From positions 1 through 32,720 of the forward strand of contig JAIRZV010000069.1 in the NCBI GenBank assembly GCA_031267055.1: a stretch of 32,720 nucleotides of DNA, given 5' to 3'. The stretch comes from Candidatus Margulisiibacteriota bacterium. GTDB lineage: Bacteria; Margulisbacteria; Termititenacia; Termititenacales; Termititenacaceae. This document shows positions 1 to 8,419 of this stretch, in pieces. The notes under the pieces are model-generated. The model had not been told where the DNA came from, ran no database searches, and saw nothing but the letters and a program-made list of their open reading frames with translations. How positions within the stretch are numbered: the first letter of the stretch is position 1; each line of letters begins with the position of its first letter. The position numbers and the translations under genes are program-made.

Positions 1-192
1 GAGATTTTTGGTTCGGGCACAGCGGCGGTCATCTCGCCGGTGGGCGCGCTGTATCACGAAGGCCGGGAATATGTGGTCGGCGGAGACAAGACCAAAGTCG
101 GCGCGCTGACGCAAAAACTCTATGATAATCTGACCGGCATTCAATACGGCAAGATTCCCGATCCTTTTGGCTGGCTGGTCAAGGTTTTGTGA
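1..192 (+). CDS. ilvE: Branched-chain amino acid aminotransferase, C-terminal part (5' truncated by window)
   Basis: Frame 1 reads [63 protein letters not shown], typical of the C-terminus of class IV BCAT. Confidence 0.85.
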   Translation, partial: EIFGSGTAAVISPVGALYHEGREYVVGGDKTKVGALTQKLYDNLTGIQYGKIPDPFGWLVKVL

Positions 193-552
193 TTACTCAA
201 CAATATCATTCTTATGGATTTCCAGAATTTTAGCTAGATTCCTAGCGATAAGATGCATTGTCCTATTCGACAGACTGCCAACTAGTTTGCCAAGCAAGCT
301 TTTTTCAACAGTAACAATTTTTTCGGTCATGACATAACTAATTTTTTTAAGTCCGTTTTCGGAGTTCGGATTAATTTTAACCCTAATCGAAATATTGTCC
401 GATTCAAAAGATGTAAGCAAACACAGAATTACGGAATTAAAATTATCATCAAGATTCGCCTGGACGATCACGACAGGACGGGCTTTTGAGGCATAATTAC
501 CGTCCTTTAAAGTCCAAATTTCACCGCGTTTCACGCAATATCCTTTCGGCAT
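193..552 (-). CDS. MazF/PemK-like endoribonuclease toxin (likely start at internal Met, MPKGYCVKRGEIW)
   Basis: VKRGEIWTL...ARPVVIVQ...VMTEKIVTVEKSLLGKLVGSL resembles the MazF/PemK family; overlaps the upstream small antitoxin-like ORF. Confidence 0.75.
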   Translation of the reverse strand: MPKGYCVKRGEIWTLKDGNYASKARPVVIVQANLDDNFNSVILCLLTSFESDNISIRVKINPNSENGLKKISYVMTEKIVTVEKSLLGKLVGSLSNRTMHLIARNLAKILEIHKNDIVE

Positions 553-736
553 AATGGTTCGCAAAATCCAGAGCTTCACGCTCGTTCTCAAACGGCTCGG
601 CATCTTCCCGACCTGTCAAAGAAGCTGGTAAAGAATCAGGGCGCTTCAGAAAAAGCACAAAAGAATATACACTCTCCTGTTGGGTTGGAGAAAGATTTTC
701 AATCTCTTCGAACAACTTGTCGATTGGCATATTCAA
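521..736 (-). CDS. Putative antitoxin partner of the MazF-like toxin
   Basis: 71-aa acidic ORF (MNMPIDKLFEEIENLSPTQQESVYSFVLFLKRP...) directly upstream of and overlapping the toxin, as in DUF2281-like antitoxins. Confidence 0.6.
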   Translation of the reverse strand: MNMPIDKLFEEIENLSPTQQESVYSFVLFLKRPDSLPASLTGREDAEPFENEREALDFANHYAERILRETR

Positions 737-799
737 CTTCCTTATTTAACGATTATATCATATTCAGGCCAGCACGCGCTCCGCTGCCTGTCCCTTGTC

Positions 800-1339
800 C
801 TAAAGAGCAGTGCCTTTTTTGGGGATAAAAAACGCTCCCATATCAATGCCCTCAAACTCCAGCAGCTTGTATTTAGTCCCGATACCGCCTGCGTAGCCGG
901 TCAAACTTCCATTTGAGCCTACAACCCGATGGCAGGGGATAATGATAGAGATAGGGTTATGCCCGACCGCGCCGCCAACAGCCTGTGCGGACATTCTTGC
1001 TTTGCCTGACTTTACCGCCATCTTTTTGGCAATGTCGCCGTAAGTGGTAACTTCGCCGTAGGGAATCGACCGCAGAATATCCCATACACCCTGACGGAAC
1101 TCGCCGCCGATCGGGGCTAACGGCAGCTCGGACACGTCCGGTTTTTTACCCGCAAAATAACGGTCAAGCCAGTTCTTCGTTTCGCTGAACACAGGTAGGT
1201 CATCCTGTTCGTCTGCCTTTTTAGGTAATGTGTCTCTATGATATTTCTGCCCTTCTATCCAGAGACCCACGAGATTCTGCCCATCGCTGGCGAGTGTGAA
1301 GTTGCCTAACGGCGATTGATAAGTCGTGGAATAATACAT
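800..1339 (-). CDS. ogt: Methylated-DNA--[protein]-cysteine S-methyltransferase
   Basis: IPCHRVVGSNGSLTGYAGGIGTKYKLLEFEG active-site signature (PCHRV). Confidence 0.93.
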   Translation of the reverse strand: MYYSTTYQSPLGNFTLASDGQNLVGLWIEGQKYHRDTLPKKADEQDDLPVFSETKNWLDRYFAGKKPDVSELPLAPIGGEFRQGVWDILRSIPYGEVTTYGDIAKKMAVKSGKARMSAQAVGGAVGHNPISIIIPCHRVVGSNGSLTGYAGGIGTKYKLLEFEGIDMGAFFIPKKGTAL

Positions 1340-1348
1340 TGCCTGTCC

Positions 1349-2218
1349 TTATGATCGATTATACACCACATCATCAGCGTCGGTAGAATAAGCTAATTCT
1401 TTTTGCGCTTCCAATTCCGCCAACCTTGATGTTAAGGCAGCTTTTATATCCGCATAAGCGTCACTGCCCAGCGCCAGACGCAACGGGCCGTTTCCATCGT
1501 CAACGCACTGAATAATTACCTTTGCCATTTTCTGCGGATCGCCAGGGATCAAATCCCGATCCACAACTTCTTTGGTATGCAAGCTCTGATGAACTCTTTT
1601 AAAATTTCTGGCGGGTTGATCGTTGTAGGCAGCCAATTCCGGACCAAACACGCCGCGATTGGCAAAAAATCCAGTACGAATTCCGCCGGGTTCCGCCAGC
1701 GTGATTGTTATATTAAATGGAGCGGCTTCTTTCGCCAGCGTTTCAAACGCTCCCTCCACCGCCCATTTTGTAGCGCTATACAATCCTTGACCCGGATTGG
1801 CGAGATGTCCTACTTCACTGGAAATTTGAACAATGTGCCCTTTACCTCGCGATCTGAAATACGGCATGAAAGTGCGTGCAACCCGCAGCGAGCCAAAAAA
1901 ATTCGTTTGAAATATGTGTTCAATTTGCTCGTCGCTCACTTCTTCCACAGCCCCAAACAGTCCATATCCGGCATTGTTTACCAGCACATCAATGGTTCCA
2001 AAAGTTTCTATTGCCTGGCTTACTACCTGCTTGATAGCCTGTGGATCAGTTAAATCAAGGCTTGTCCGCCATAGACTTGAACCATATTTTTCCTGCAATT
2101 CATCAAGCGCTTGAGGTTTGCGTACAGTGGCGGCAACACGATCACCTCTTCCAAGCAATATTTCAAGCATTGGATAGGCCAGTCCGCCATTTGCGCCTGT
2201 AATAAACCATGTTTTCAT
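1349..2218 (-). CDS. SDR family NAD(P)-dependent oxidoreductase
   Basis: TGANGGLAYP Rossmann motif, NNAGYG, YSATKWAVEG catalytic YxxxK. Confidence 0.92.
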   Translation of the reverse strand: MKTWFITGANGGLAYPMLEILLGRGDRVAATVRKPQALDELQEKYGSSLWRTSLDLTDPQAIKQVVSQAIETFGTIDVLVNNAGYGLFGAVEEVSDEQIEHIFQTNFFGSLRVARTFMPYFRSRGKGHIVQISSEVGHLANPGQGLYSATKWAVEGAFETLAKEAAPFNITITLAEPGGIRTGFFANRGVFGPELAAYNDQPARNFKRVHQSLHTKEVVDRDLIPGDPQKMAKVIIQCVDDGNGPLRLALGSDAYADIKAALTSRLAELEAQKELAYSTDADDVVYNRS

Positions 2219-2288
2219 CAGAAATCATCCATTTTAATTTTTACTTTTTTAATTTATCGCTTATTTTATGACGCGCGGGAATACATCA

Positions 2289-2519
2289 TTATTTTATCTT
2301 ATGCGCCGTAATTATTGTATAACTGTGCGCATTAACTGTTATTATACAATCATCTATATACACATACCAATTTTTTCCTTTTCTTGTTATGCGGCTGTGG
2401 GGATTTTTAATTTTTTTCCTGCACCAATTTACAATATCAACGGGATCAATACAGAGATTTTTCTTTATCCGCAACGCACCCAATGGCGTCGTATGAATTT
2501 TATCTACATTTGAGATCAT
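2289..2519 (-). CDS. DUF3781-like small protein
   Basis: DKIHTTPLGALRIKKNL...RKGKNWYVYIDDCIITVNAHSYTIITAHKIK resembles DUF3781 (from memory). Confidence 0.6.
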   Translation of the reverse strand: MISNVDKIHTTPLGALRIKKNLCIDPVDIVNWCRKKIKNPHSRITRKGKNWYVYIDDCIITVNAHSYTIITAHKIK

Positions 2520-2551
2520 ATTTAAGTTTCAATTTTAGCAGAAAGCCAAAA

Positions 2552-2668
2552 CTATTTTTTAGATTTCTTCAGCCTTTTGTGAAACAAACGGTTGACGCCG
2601 AAAGCGACGATCAGTTTTTCGGTTTCCTTTTTCGTTGTATAAATATTTTTTAATAAACTAGCCGACAT
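2552..2668 (-). CDS. Putative 38-aa basic microprotein (MSASLLKNIYTTKKETEKLIVAFGVNRLFHKRLKKSKK)
   Basis: Own translation of the minus strand; GGAGGGGT Shine-Dalgarno-like sequence just upstream; not in the supplied ORF list because of length. Confidence 0.35.
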   Translation of the reverse strand: MSASLLKNIYTTKKETEKLIVAFGVNRLFHKRLKKSKK

Positions 2669-2840
2669 CATACCCCTCCAGTTACTTGGTTGCCGAATAT
2701 ATACCCGTTTTCCGCGCAAATATACGCGCGAATACAGCGAAAAAAATTGTTGCGTTTAGGTTGGGCAAAAGTTAAAAAACGGCTTGCTTTTTGCGACAGC
2801 CAAATGTTAGAGTACCGCATCATTTTTTGGGCGGTGCGGC

Positions 2841-5288
2841 ATGGTCAGTTACGGCTATTTTGATGATAAAAACAAAGAGTACGTGATCACCGATCCCAAA
2901 ACGCCTCTCAAGTGGATTAATTATATCGGCACGCTGCAATTCGGCGGTTTTGTCGACCATACCGGCGGTGCGCTGCTTTGCAAAGGCGATCCGGCGCTCA
3001 ACCGCATCACCAAATATATTCCGCAAATGCCGGCCGCGGAATTCAAGGGCTCTACATTATACGTGCGTTTCAAAACCAAAGATGGATATAAAGTTTTTTC
3101 GCCGTTTTTTGTGCCGACGCTGGATAAATACGATTTGTTCGAGTCGCATGTCGGCTTGAGTTATCAAAAAATCGTTTCGGAGTTTTACGGCATTCGCGCC
3201 GAGGTTACGATTTTCGTGCCCAATGGCGAGCCGGTGGAGATTCGCGACATCACAATTACCAATAAATCCGGCCAGCCGCTGGAGATCGATGCGGCGCCAG
3301 TTGTGGAGTACACGCATTTTGACGCGCTGAAACAATTGACCAATGCGGACTGGGTGCCGCAGACTATGACCGCCCGTCTCAATGACCAGCACGGTTTCAA
3401 AATCGTAACGCAATATGCGTTTATGAAAAAAGACACGGCGGTCAATTATCTGACTTCCAATTATCCGATCTCGTCTTTTGAAACTGACCGCAAGAAATTT
3501 TTGGGCGACAATGAATACGGCTCTTGGGCCAATCCGCTCGCTCTGCAAAATGCCGAGTTGTCCAATTACGAAGCCAACCGCGGCAACAATATCGGCGCGC
3601 TGTTGCAGCATCTCGGGGTTTTGGCGGACGGCGAGAGCAAGCGGCTGATCGTCCTGCTCGGTCAGGACGAATCCGTCGAAAAAGCCTTGCCGTTGATCAA
3701 GAAATATCAAGACGTGAAAAATGTCGACGCGGCGTTTAAGGCGCTGGCGGATTTCTGGGACAAATATTTGGCGATCTTGCAGATCGAAACTCCCGACGCC
3801 GGATTTAATTCCATGGTCAATGTGCACAATCCGCGGCAATGTCAGGTGACCAAAAATTGGTCGCGCGATCTGTCCTACAATCAGCTGGGTTTCGGTGGCC
3901 GCGGCATCGGCTATCGCGATTCGTCGCAGGACATTATCGGCGTCATGGCGCACATGCCCGAGGAAGGCCTGGCGCTGTTGCGCAAAATTTTGAGTGTGCA
4001 AAAACCCGACGGCTCAGCCATGCATCAATTTTACGCTTCCACTATGGAGGCCAATGCCGGCGACAGCCGCGAAGAAAAAGGCCACGACTGGTATTCGGAC
4101 GATCATCTCTGGCCGATCTATCCGGTGACCGCGTATATCAAAGAAACCGGCAATACTGAAATCCTCGCTGAGGAAATTACCTTTTACGACAAGGCCAAAC
4201 CGCTCGAGCAGCGCGAAAAAGCCACGGTTTTTGAGCATCTCGACCGCGCGCTGGAGTTTACGCGCGCGCATGTCGGGCAGCACGGCCTGCCGCTGTTGGG
4301 TTTTGCCGACTGGAATGACACGGTCAATCTCAAAGGTGACGCGGAGTCCGTGTTTACCTGCTGTCTGTACGGACGCGCTTTGCTCAAGATGATCGAGCTG
4401 TGTGAATTTTTGCAAAAAAAAGAATACATTTCCAAATACAAAAAGTATTACGCGGAAATGAAGCAGGCTTTTCAAAAATCGACCTGGGACGGCGAATGGT
4501 TTGTGCGCTGGTTTGAAGCGGACGGCACGCCGCTCGGCTCGCACAAAAATGAAGGCAGCAAACTTTTTATCAATGCGCAGTCTTGGCCGCTGCTGTCCGG
4601 TTTTGCCGAGCCGGAAAAAGCCAAAATTGCTCTGGAAAGTCTGCGCCAAAAACTCAACACCAAGTACGGCGTGAAAATCAGCTGGCCGTCTTACAACGGC
4701 TTTGACTGGCGCAAAGGCGGCGTGACCACTTATCCGCCGGGCGCCAAAGAGAACGGTGGAATTTTCCTGCACACTAATCCTTGGGTTATGTTTGCCGAGA
4801 CACTGATGGGCCACGGTGACAGGGCGTTTGAATACTACAATCAAGTCAACCCCGCCACCAAAAATGAGATTATCGATATTTTTGAAGCCGCGCCGTACAA
4901 TTACCCGCAGAATATTTTGGGCGACGATCATCCGCAGTTCGGCCTCGGCCGCAATAGCTGGCTGTCCGGTACGGCGTCGTGGATGTACACGGTCAGCACG
5001 AAATATATTTTGGGCGTAATACCGACTTACGCCGGTTTGCAGATCAATCCCTGTATACCGCAGTCCTGGCCGGAGTTTAAGATGACCCGTGTTTACCGCG
5101 GCATTGCTTACCGTATCACGGTCAAAAATCCGGAAAAGGTCAGCAAGGGCGTGAAGAAAATCTTAGTCAACGGCCAAGAAATTAAAGGCATCGTGGTGCC
5201 GATCCAGTCTCAGGACGCGGCGGTCGAGGTCATTATGGGCAAAGGCGGAGAGACCGACGAATTGTCTAAAATTTATTGGCAAGTGTAG
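2841..5288 (+). CDS. GH94 family glycoside phosphorylase (cellobiose/chitobiose phosphorylase-like)
   Basis: YGYFDDKNKEYVITDPKTPLKWINYIG N-terminus; NWSRDLSYNQLGFGGRGIGYRDSSQD; GLPLLGFADWNDTVNLKG; GRNSWLSGTASWMYTVSTKYILG; all GH94 hallmarks. Confidence 0.92.
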   Translation: MVSYGYFDDKNKEYVITDPKTPLKWINYIGTLQFGGFVDHTGGALLCKGDPALNRITKYIPQMPAAEFKGSTLYVRFKTKDGYKVFSPFFVPTLDKYDLFESHVGLSYQKIVSEFYGIRAEVTIFVPNGEPVEIRDITITNKSGQPLEIDAAPVVEYTHFDALKQLTNADWVPQTMTARLNDQHGFKIVTQYAFMKKDTAVNYLTSNYPISSFETDRKKFLGDNEYGSWANPLALQNAELSNYEANRGNNIGALLQHLGVLADGESKRLIVLLGQDESVEKALPLIKKYQDVKNVDAAFKALADFWDKYLAILQIETPDAGFNSMVNVHNPRQCQVTKNWSRDLSYNQLGFGGRGIGYRDSSQDIIGVMAHMPEEGLALLRKILSVQKPDGSAMHQFYASTMEANAGDSREEKGHDWYSDDHLWPIYPVTAYIKETGNTEILAEEITFYDKAKPLEQREKATVFEHLDRALEFTRAHVGQHGLPLLGFADWNDTVNLKGDAESVFTCCLYGRALLKMIELCEFLQKKEYISKYKKYYAEMKQAFQKSTWDGEWFVRWFEADGTPLGSHKNEGSKLFINAQSWPLLSGFAEPEKAKIALESLRQKLNTKYGVKISWPSYNGFDWRKGGVTTYPPGAKENGGIFLHTNPWVMFAETLMGHGDRAFEYYNQVNPATKNEIIDIFEAAPYNYPQNILGDDHPQFGLGRNSWLSGTASWMYTVSTKYILGVIPTYAGLQINPCIPQSWPEFKMTRVYRGIAYRITVKNPEKVSKGVKKILVNGQEIKGIVVPIQSQDAAVEVIMGKGGETDELSKIYWQV

Positions 5289-5297
5289 TTTTTAAAA

Positions 5298-6407
5298 TTA
5301 AATTGGCGGCAGATTTAATTCGTAGCGCACACTGCGGCCTTGACCGAATTGTTTTAATATTTTCCGGCGGTAAAGATAAGCGATTTCTCGGGCGGCGGTG
5401 GCCGTGCTGGTCTTGGTCATGGCCGTGTATTTGCGCGTGGTCAAGCCTCCCTCAAACTGGCCAAGGTCCAGCATTTTTTGTATAACTTTGCGCTGTCTGG
5501 CGGTGAGCACGACAGTTTTGATCGTGTTCCAAAAAGCGGCCTTGCGAAAAGCGGCGGAAATTATTTCCTGCGAATTTTGCAGGGCGTTGCAAAACATTTT
5601 TAGAAACCAGACGCGCCAATCGTCAAGTTGCCGCGCGCCGCATTGCGTGTTTCCCAGTATTTGATAATAAGCTTTGCGCTCGCGCATGATTTGCGCGGAC
5701 AGGCTGTAGGCGCGCAAAGCGGTTTTTTCGTCCTGCGCCATAGCCATATCTGTAATCGCGCGCGCCAATCTGCCATTGCCGTCGTCATAGGGATGAATAG
5801 TTATAAATTTGAGATGCGCGTCAGCCGCGCGCAGCAGGCCGTTGCTTTGTCCGGTGCTTTGCTTAAACCATTTAAGAAAAATGGCCAATTCTTTTTTGGC
5901 CTGTTTAGGCGGCGGCGCCATGTAATGGATTTTTTCATGCCCCAAATAACCGGACACGACCTGCATGTTGCCTTGCCGCGGCGCGCCGGCGGAAATGCGC
6001 CGCAAGCCGGAAAATCCTGTTGGGAAAAGAGCCGCGTGCCAGCCGTTCAATCTGGTCAGAACCAGCGGTCGCGCGTGCTGCCGCGTGGCGTCCAGCAGGA
6101 CTTCCACCAGACCGTCGACACTGCGGTCAATAGGCCGGCCAAATCCCTGCGGCAGGCCGAGCTTGGCCGCCACGGACGAACGCACGGACTCGACATTTAA
6201 TTCCATTCCTTCGATTTTGGCAGTTTGTAAAGTTTCGGCTATCAAAAGTTCGCCCTGTGCTTCGGTTTGCAGGCGCAGATCCAGAGCGGATATTTTGCCC
6301 AAAAGCTGTCCCTGCAAAAAACGCGCGCGGGCGACTAGCTCGGCCAGTTCTGGGCCGGCCAGCGCAAAATTTTGCCAGTTGGCATTCTGCCAGATGTACC
6401 GCCGCAT
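5298..6407 (-). CDS. Fic family protein with N-terminal inhibitory motif and C-terminal region resembling a wHTH
   Basis: HPYDDGNGRLAR Fic motif; TAKIEG fits the (S/T)xxxE(G/N) inhibitory motif; C-terminal TTRKYTAMTKTSTATAAREIAYLYRRKILKQ wHTH-like; AAGGAG SD. Confidence 0.93.
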   Translation of the reverse strand: MRRYIWQNANWQNFALAGPELAELVARARFLQGQLLGKISALDLRLQTEAQGELLIAETLQTAKIEGMELNVESVRSSVAAKLGLPQGFGRPIDRSVDGLVEVLLDATRQHARPLVLTRLNGWHAALFPTGFSGLRRISAGAPRQGNMQVVSGYLGHEKIHYMAPPPKQAKKELAIFLKWFKQSTGQSNGLLRAADAHLKFITIHPYDDGNGRLARAITDMAMAQDEKTALRAYSLSAQIMRERKAYYQILGNTQCGARQLDDWRVWFLKMFCNALQNSQEIISAAFRKAAFWNTIKTVVLTARQRKVIQKMLDLGQFEGGLTTRKYTAMTKTSTATAAREIAYLYRRKILKQFGQGRSVRYELNLPPI

Positions 6408-6418
6408 GTTTACTCCTT

Positions 6419-6497
6419 GATATGATTAGCTGGTCTAATCATATCATATTGTGATATGATTAGCAAGATTAATCGTATCGATTTTTGATATGATTTA
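6419..6497. promoter_or_regulatory. Operator array: two 11-5-11 inverted repeats plus a third half-site, 34-bp period
   Basis: gatatgattag-ctggt-ctaatcatatc (6419-6445, perfect); gatatgattag-caaga-ttaatcgtatc (6453-6479, two mismatches); gatatgattta (6487-6497). Left arms start at 6419, 6453, 6487. Confidence 0.85.
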
Positions 6498-6509
6498 GTG
6501 GCTGCGAAC

Positions 6510-6848
6510 TTAGCCGGTGCGCAGCGCACGCAGCAGCCGGAGCGAAATATGCTTTTTCTCGGAGTTGAGTCTGCGGAATTCAGTCAGGAGTTTTAGCTCA
6601 GCCAAGTTCTTTTTGTGAGGCTTGTCAAAATCTTTAAAAAAATAATCCAACGGGACGCCGTAAAATTCCGCTAGCTTGAACAGTGTTTCTAATTTGGGCG
6701 CTCCTTTTTTGCCCTTTTCTAAATATAGATAATTGGGAAAAGCCATGTCCAGCCCTAGAGCCGCATCTTGAATAGTCAGCCCCTGATTGACCCGTAATTC
6801 TTTTAAGAGTTTGCCGATATGTGTTTTCAGCTGATTGAGGTCTTCCAT
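6510..6848 (-). CDS. XRE family helix-turn-helix transcriptional regulator
   Basis: IGKLLKELRVNQGLTIQDAALGLDMAFPNYLYLEKGKKGAPKLETLFKLAEFYGVPLDYFF. Confidence 0.9.
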   Translation of the reverse strand: MEDLNQLKTHIGKLLKELRVNQGLTIQDAALGLDMAFPNYLYLEKGKKGAPKLETLFKLAEFYGVPLDYFFKDFDKPHKKNLAELKLLTEFRRLNSEKKHISLRLLRALRTG

Positions 6849-6935
6849 AAAACTTCCTATTCTTTGTAGAGCCTTATACTGTGTAGTTTATGATTATGTT
6901 TCCCAAAAATATATTTTTTATAATTAATAGTAATA

Positions 6936-6964
6936 TTGCTTATAGTTAATAATAGTGTTATAAT
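6936..6964 (+). promoter_or_regulatory. Sigma70-type promoter for the tail-collar-like gene
   Basis: TTGCTT (6936-6941), 17-nt spacer, TATAAT (6959-6964). Confidence 0.6.
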
Positions 6965-6992
6965 GGATATATCAAACACGGGAGGTATGTTT

Positions 6993-8027
6993 ATGGCCAA
7001 TAATTACACAGATAGTTTTGAGGGAAATCCATATTATATTAAAAAAGGCAAACAACTTTCGGCGGCAGGCATGACCGCGGCGTTGAATACCAAAGAAAAG
7101 GTGGCGAATAAAGTAACCACTATAAATAACCAATCAACCGACGCGCAATATCCGTCGGCCAAAGTGGTTTATGATACTTTGAGCGGGACAAACAACGACA
7201 TATTGCATAAAGCCAGCGCGGAAACTATAACTGGCGTAAAGACTTTCGGTACGACGACCGCGGCGGCTGAACCGTTGTTGGGTGTGGCCAAAACAACTGA
7301 CGCTACCAATAGTGGCACAAAATTTGCCACTGAAGCACAGGTCTATGCCGTAAGCGACGCGGCCAGCGGCAAGCAGGATAAGATCGGCGCCGGCACAGCC
7401 AAAAATATCGTGGCTTATTCCGGGACGGCAGGAACATTTGGCGCACTGACCAGAACCACAGCTATAAATACCAAAAAAGAAGATCTCAGCGACGACAAGA
7501 TACCCACAGAAAGAGCGATAGCGAACTATCTTGCGGATCTTATTTTGCCAAAAGGCACAATATTGGCTATGGAAAGCATGTTTTATTACAATAGTGCCGA
7601 CGACGCATTCAAGGCCAAATGGAAAGTCTGCGACGGCAACAACAACACGCCAAATTTACAGCATAAATTCCTGCGTGGTTTTCTGTCTGGCGATACGGCG
7701 ACCGGCGGTGCGGACAGCCAGAATATAGCTTTGCAAACAAAACATATGCCGAAGCACACACATGGATTTACCGGTGATAAACAAACTGGTTATGTCAATA
7801 TTACAACGGGTAGTGTTGATGGTAGTGTTTTTAGTCATGGGACAACAACTAGTGTATATAATAACAATGGTTCGGCTTCCGAATCGCGTTTGGATTTTTC
7901 TATGACCCCAAGCGGTACTATCGGCGAGACTGGCGGTGGTAGTGCGGCTTCTGGTTATGGCGAATCTTTCAATGTCCAGACAGTACCAAGTTATTATACG
8001 GTGATTTATATAATGAAAATGGCATAA
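6993..8027 (+). CDS. Phage tail collar/tail fiber-like protein
   Basis: LPKGTILAME...WKVCDGNNNTPNLQHKFLRG...ADSQNIALQTKHMPKHTHGF...NVQTVPSYYTVIYIMKMA; start chosen after GGGAGG SD instead of ORF start 6936. Confidence 0.8.
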   Translation: MANNYTDSFEGNPYYIKKGKQLSAAGMTAALNTKEKVANKVTTINNQSTDAQYPSAKVVYDTLSGTNNDILHKASAETITGVKTFGTTTAAAEPLLGVAKTTDATNSGTKFATEAQVYAVSDAASGKQDKIGAGTAKNIVAYSGTAGTFGALTRTTAINTKKEDLSDDKIPTERAIANYLADLILPKGTILAMESMFYYNSADDAFKAKWKVCDGNNNTPNLQHKFLRGFLSGDTATGGADSQNIALQTKHMPKHTHGFTGDKQTGYVNITTGSVDGSVFSHGTTTSVYNNNGSASESRLDFSMTPSGTIGETGGGSAASGYGESFNVQTVPSYYTVIYIMKMA

Positions 8028-8112
8028 AAATTTCCACTACTTACACCCTCGAATTTTTGAGAAGTAATGATTTTTAAGCCTCTTTTGGATAACGTCGCTT
8101 CGCTTGTTGCCC

Positions 8113-8298
8113 TCACTTAACTTCGCTGGCGCTTGTTAAGTTCGGGTCGTGTTTTTCGACAAATTTTTTGATTTCTTCGATCGCCCCCAGCACTTTCTTG
8201 GCTTTGGCGAGGCCAAAAGAAAAAGGAAAACGGTCGTTTTCGTCGTTTTTGAGGCTCAACATCGGTTTGCCCATGTATTCGGTTTCTTCTATCAGCAT
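8113..8298 (-). CDS. Small hypothetical protein (61 aa)
   Basis: ORF with plausible composition; C-terminus is encoded inside a dispersed palindromic repeat. Confidence 0.55.
   Translation of the reverse strand: MLIEETEYMGKPMLSLKNDENDRFPFSFGLAKAKKVLGAIEEIKKFVEKHDPNLTSASEVK
8115..8152. repeat. Dispersed palindromic repeat, copy 1
   Basis: ctcacttaacttcgctggcgcttgttaagttcg; stem acttaac/gttaagt; near-identical core is present in reverse orientation at about 31811-31844. Confidence 0.7.
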
Positions 8299-8419
8299 GA
8301 CACTCCTTAACGTTTGGATTATACCATACCGGTTGCGCGTTTTGCCAGCCTGTGTTATACTAGATTTATATTTCAGCTAATTTTAGTCTTTTTAGGAAAT
8401 TTCACTTGAAGGAGAAATT

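Noticed and set aside
3057-4001. Long minus-strand ORF (314 aa) opposite the GH94 gene; also 4014-4931
   Set aside because: Antisense shadow ORFs caused by codon bias of the clearly coding GH94 gene; compositions are Arg/Phe/His-rich without family features.
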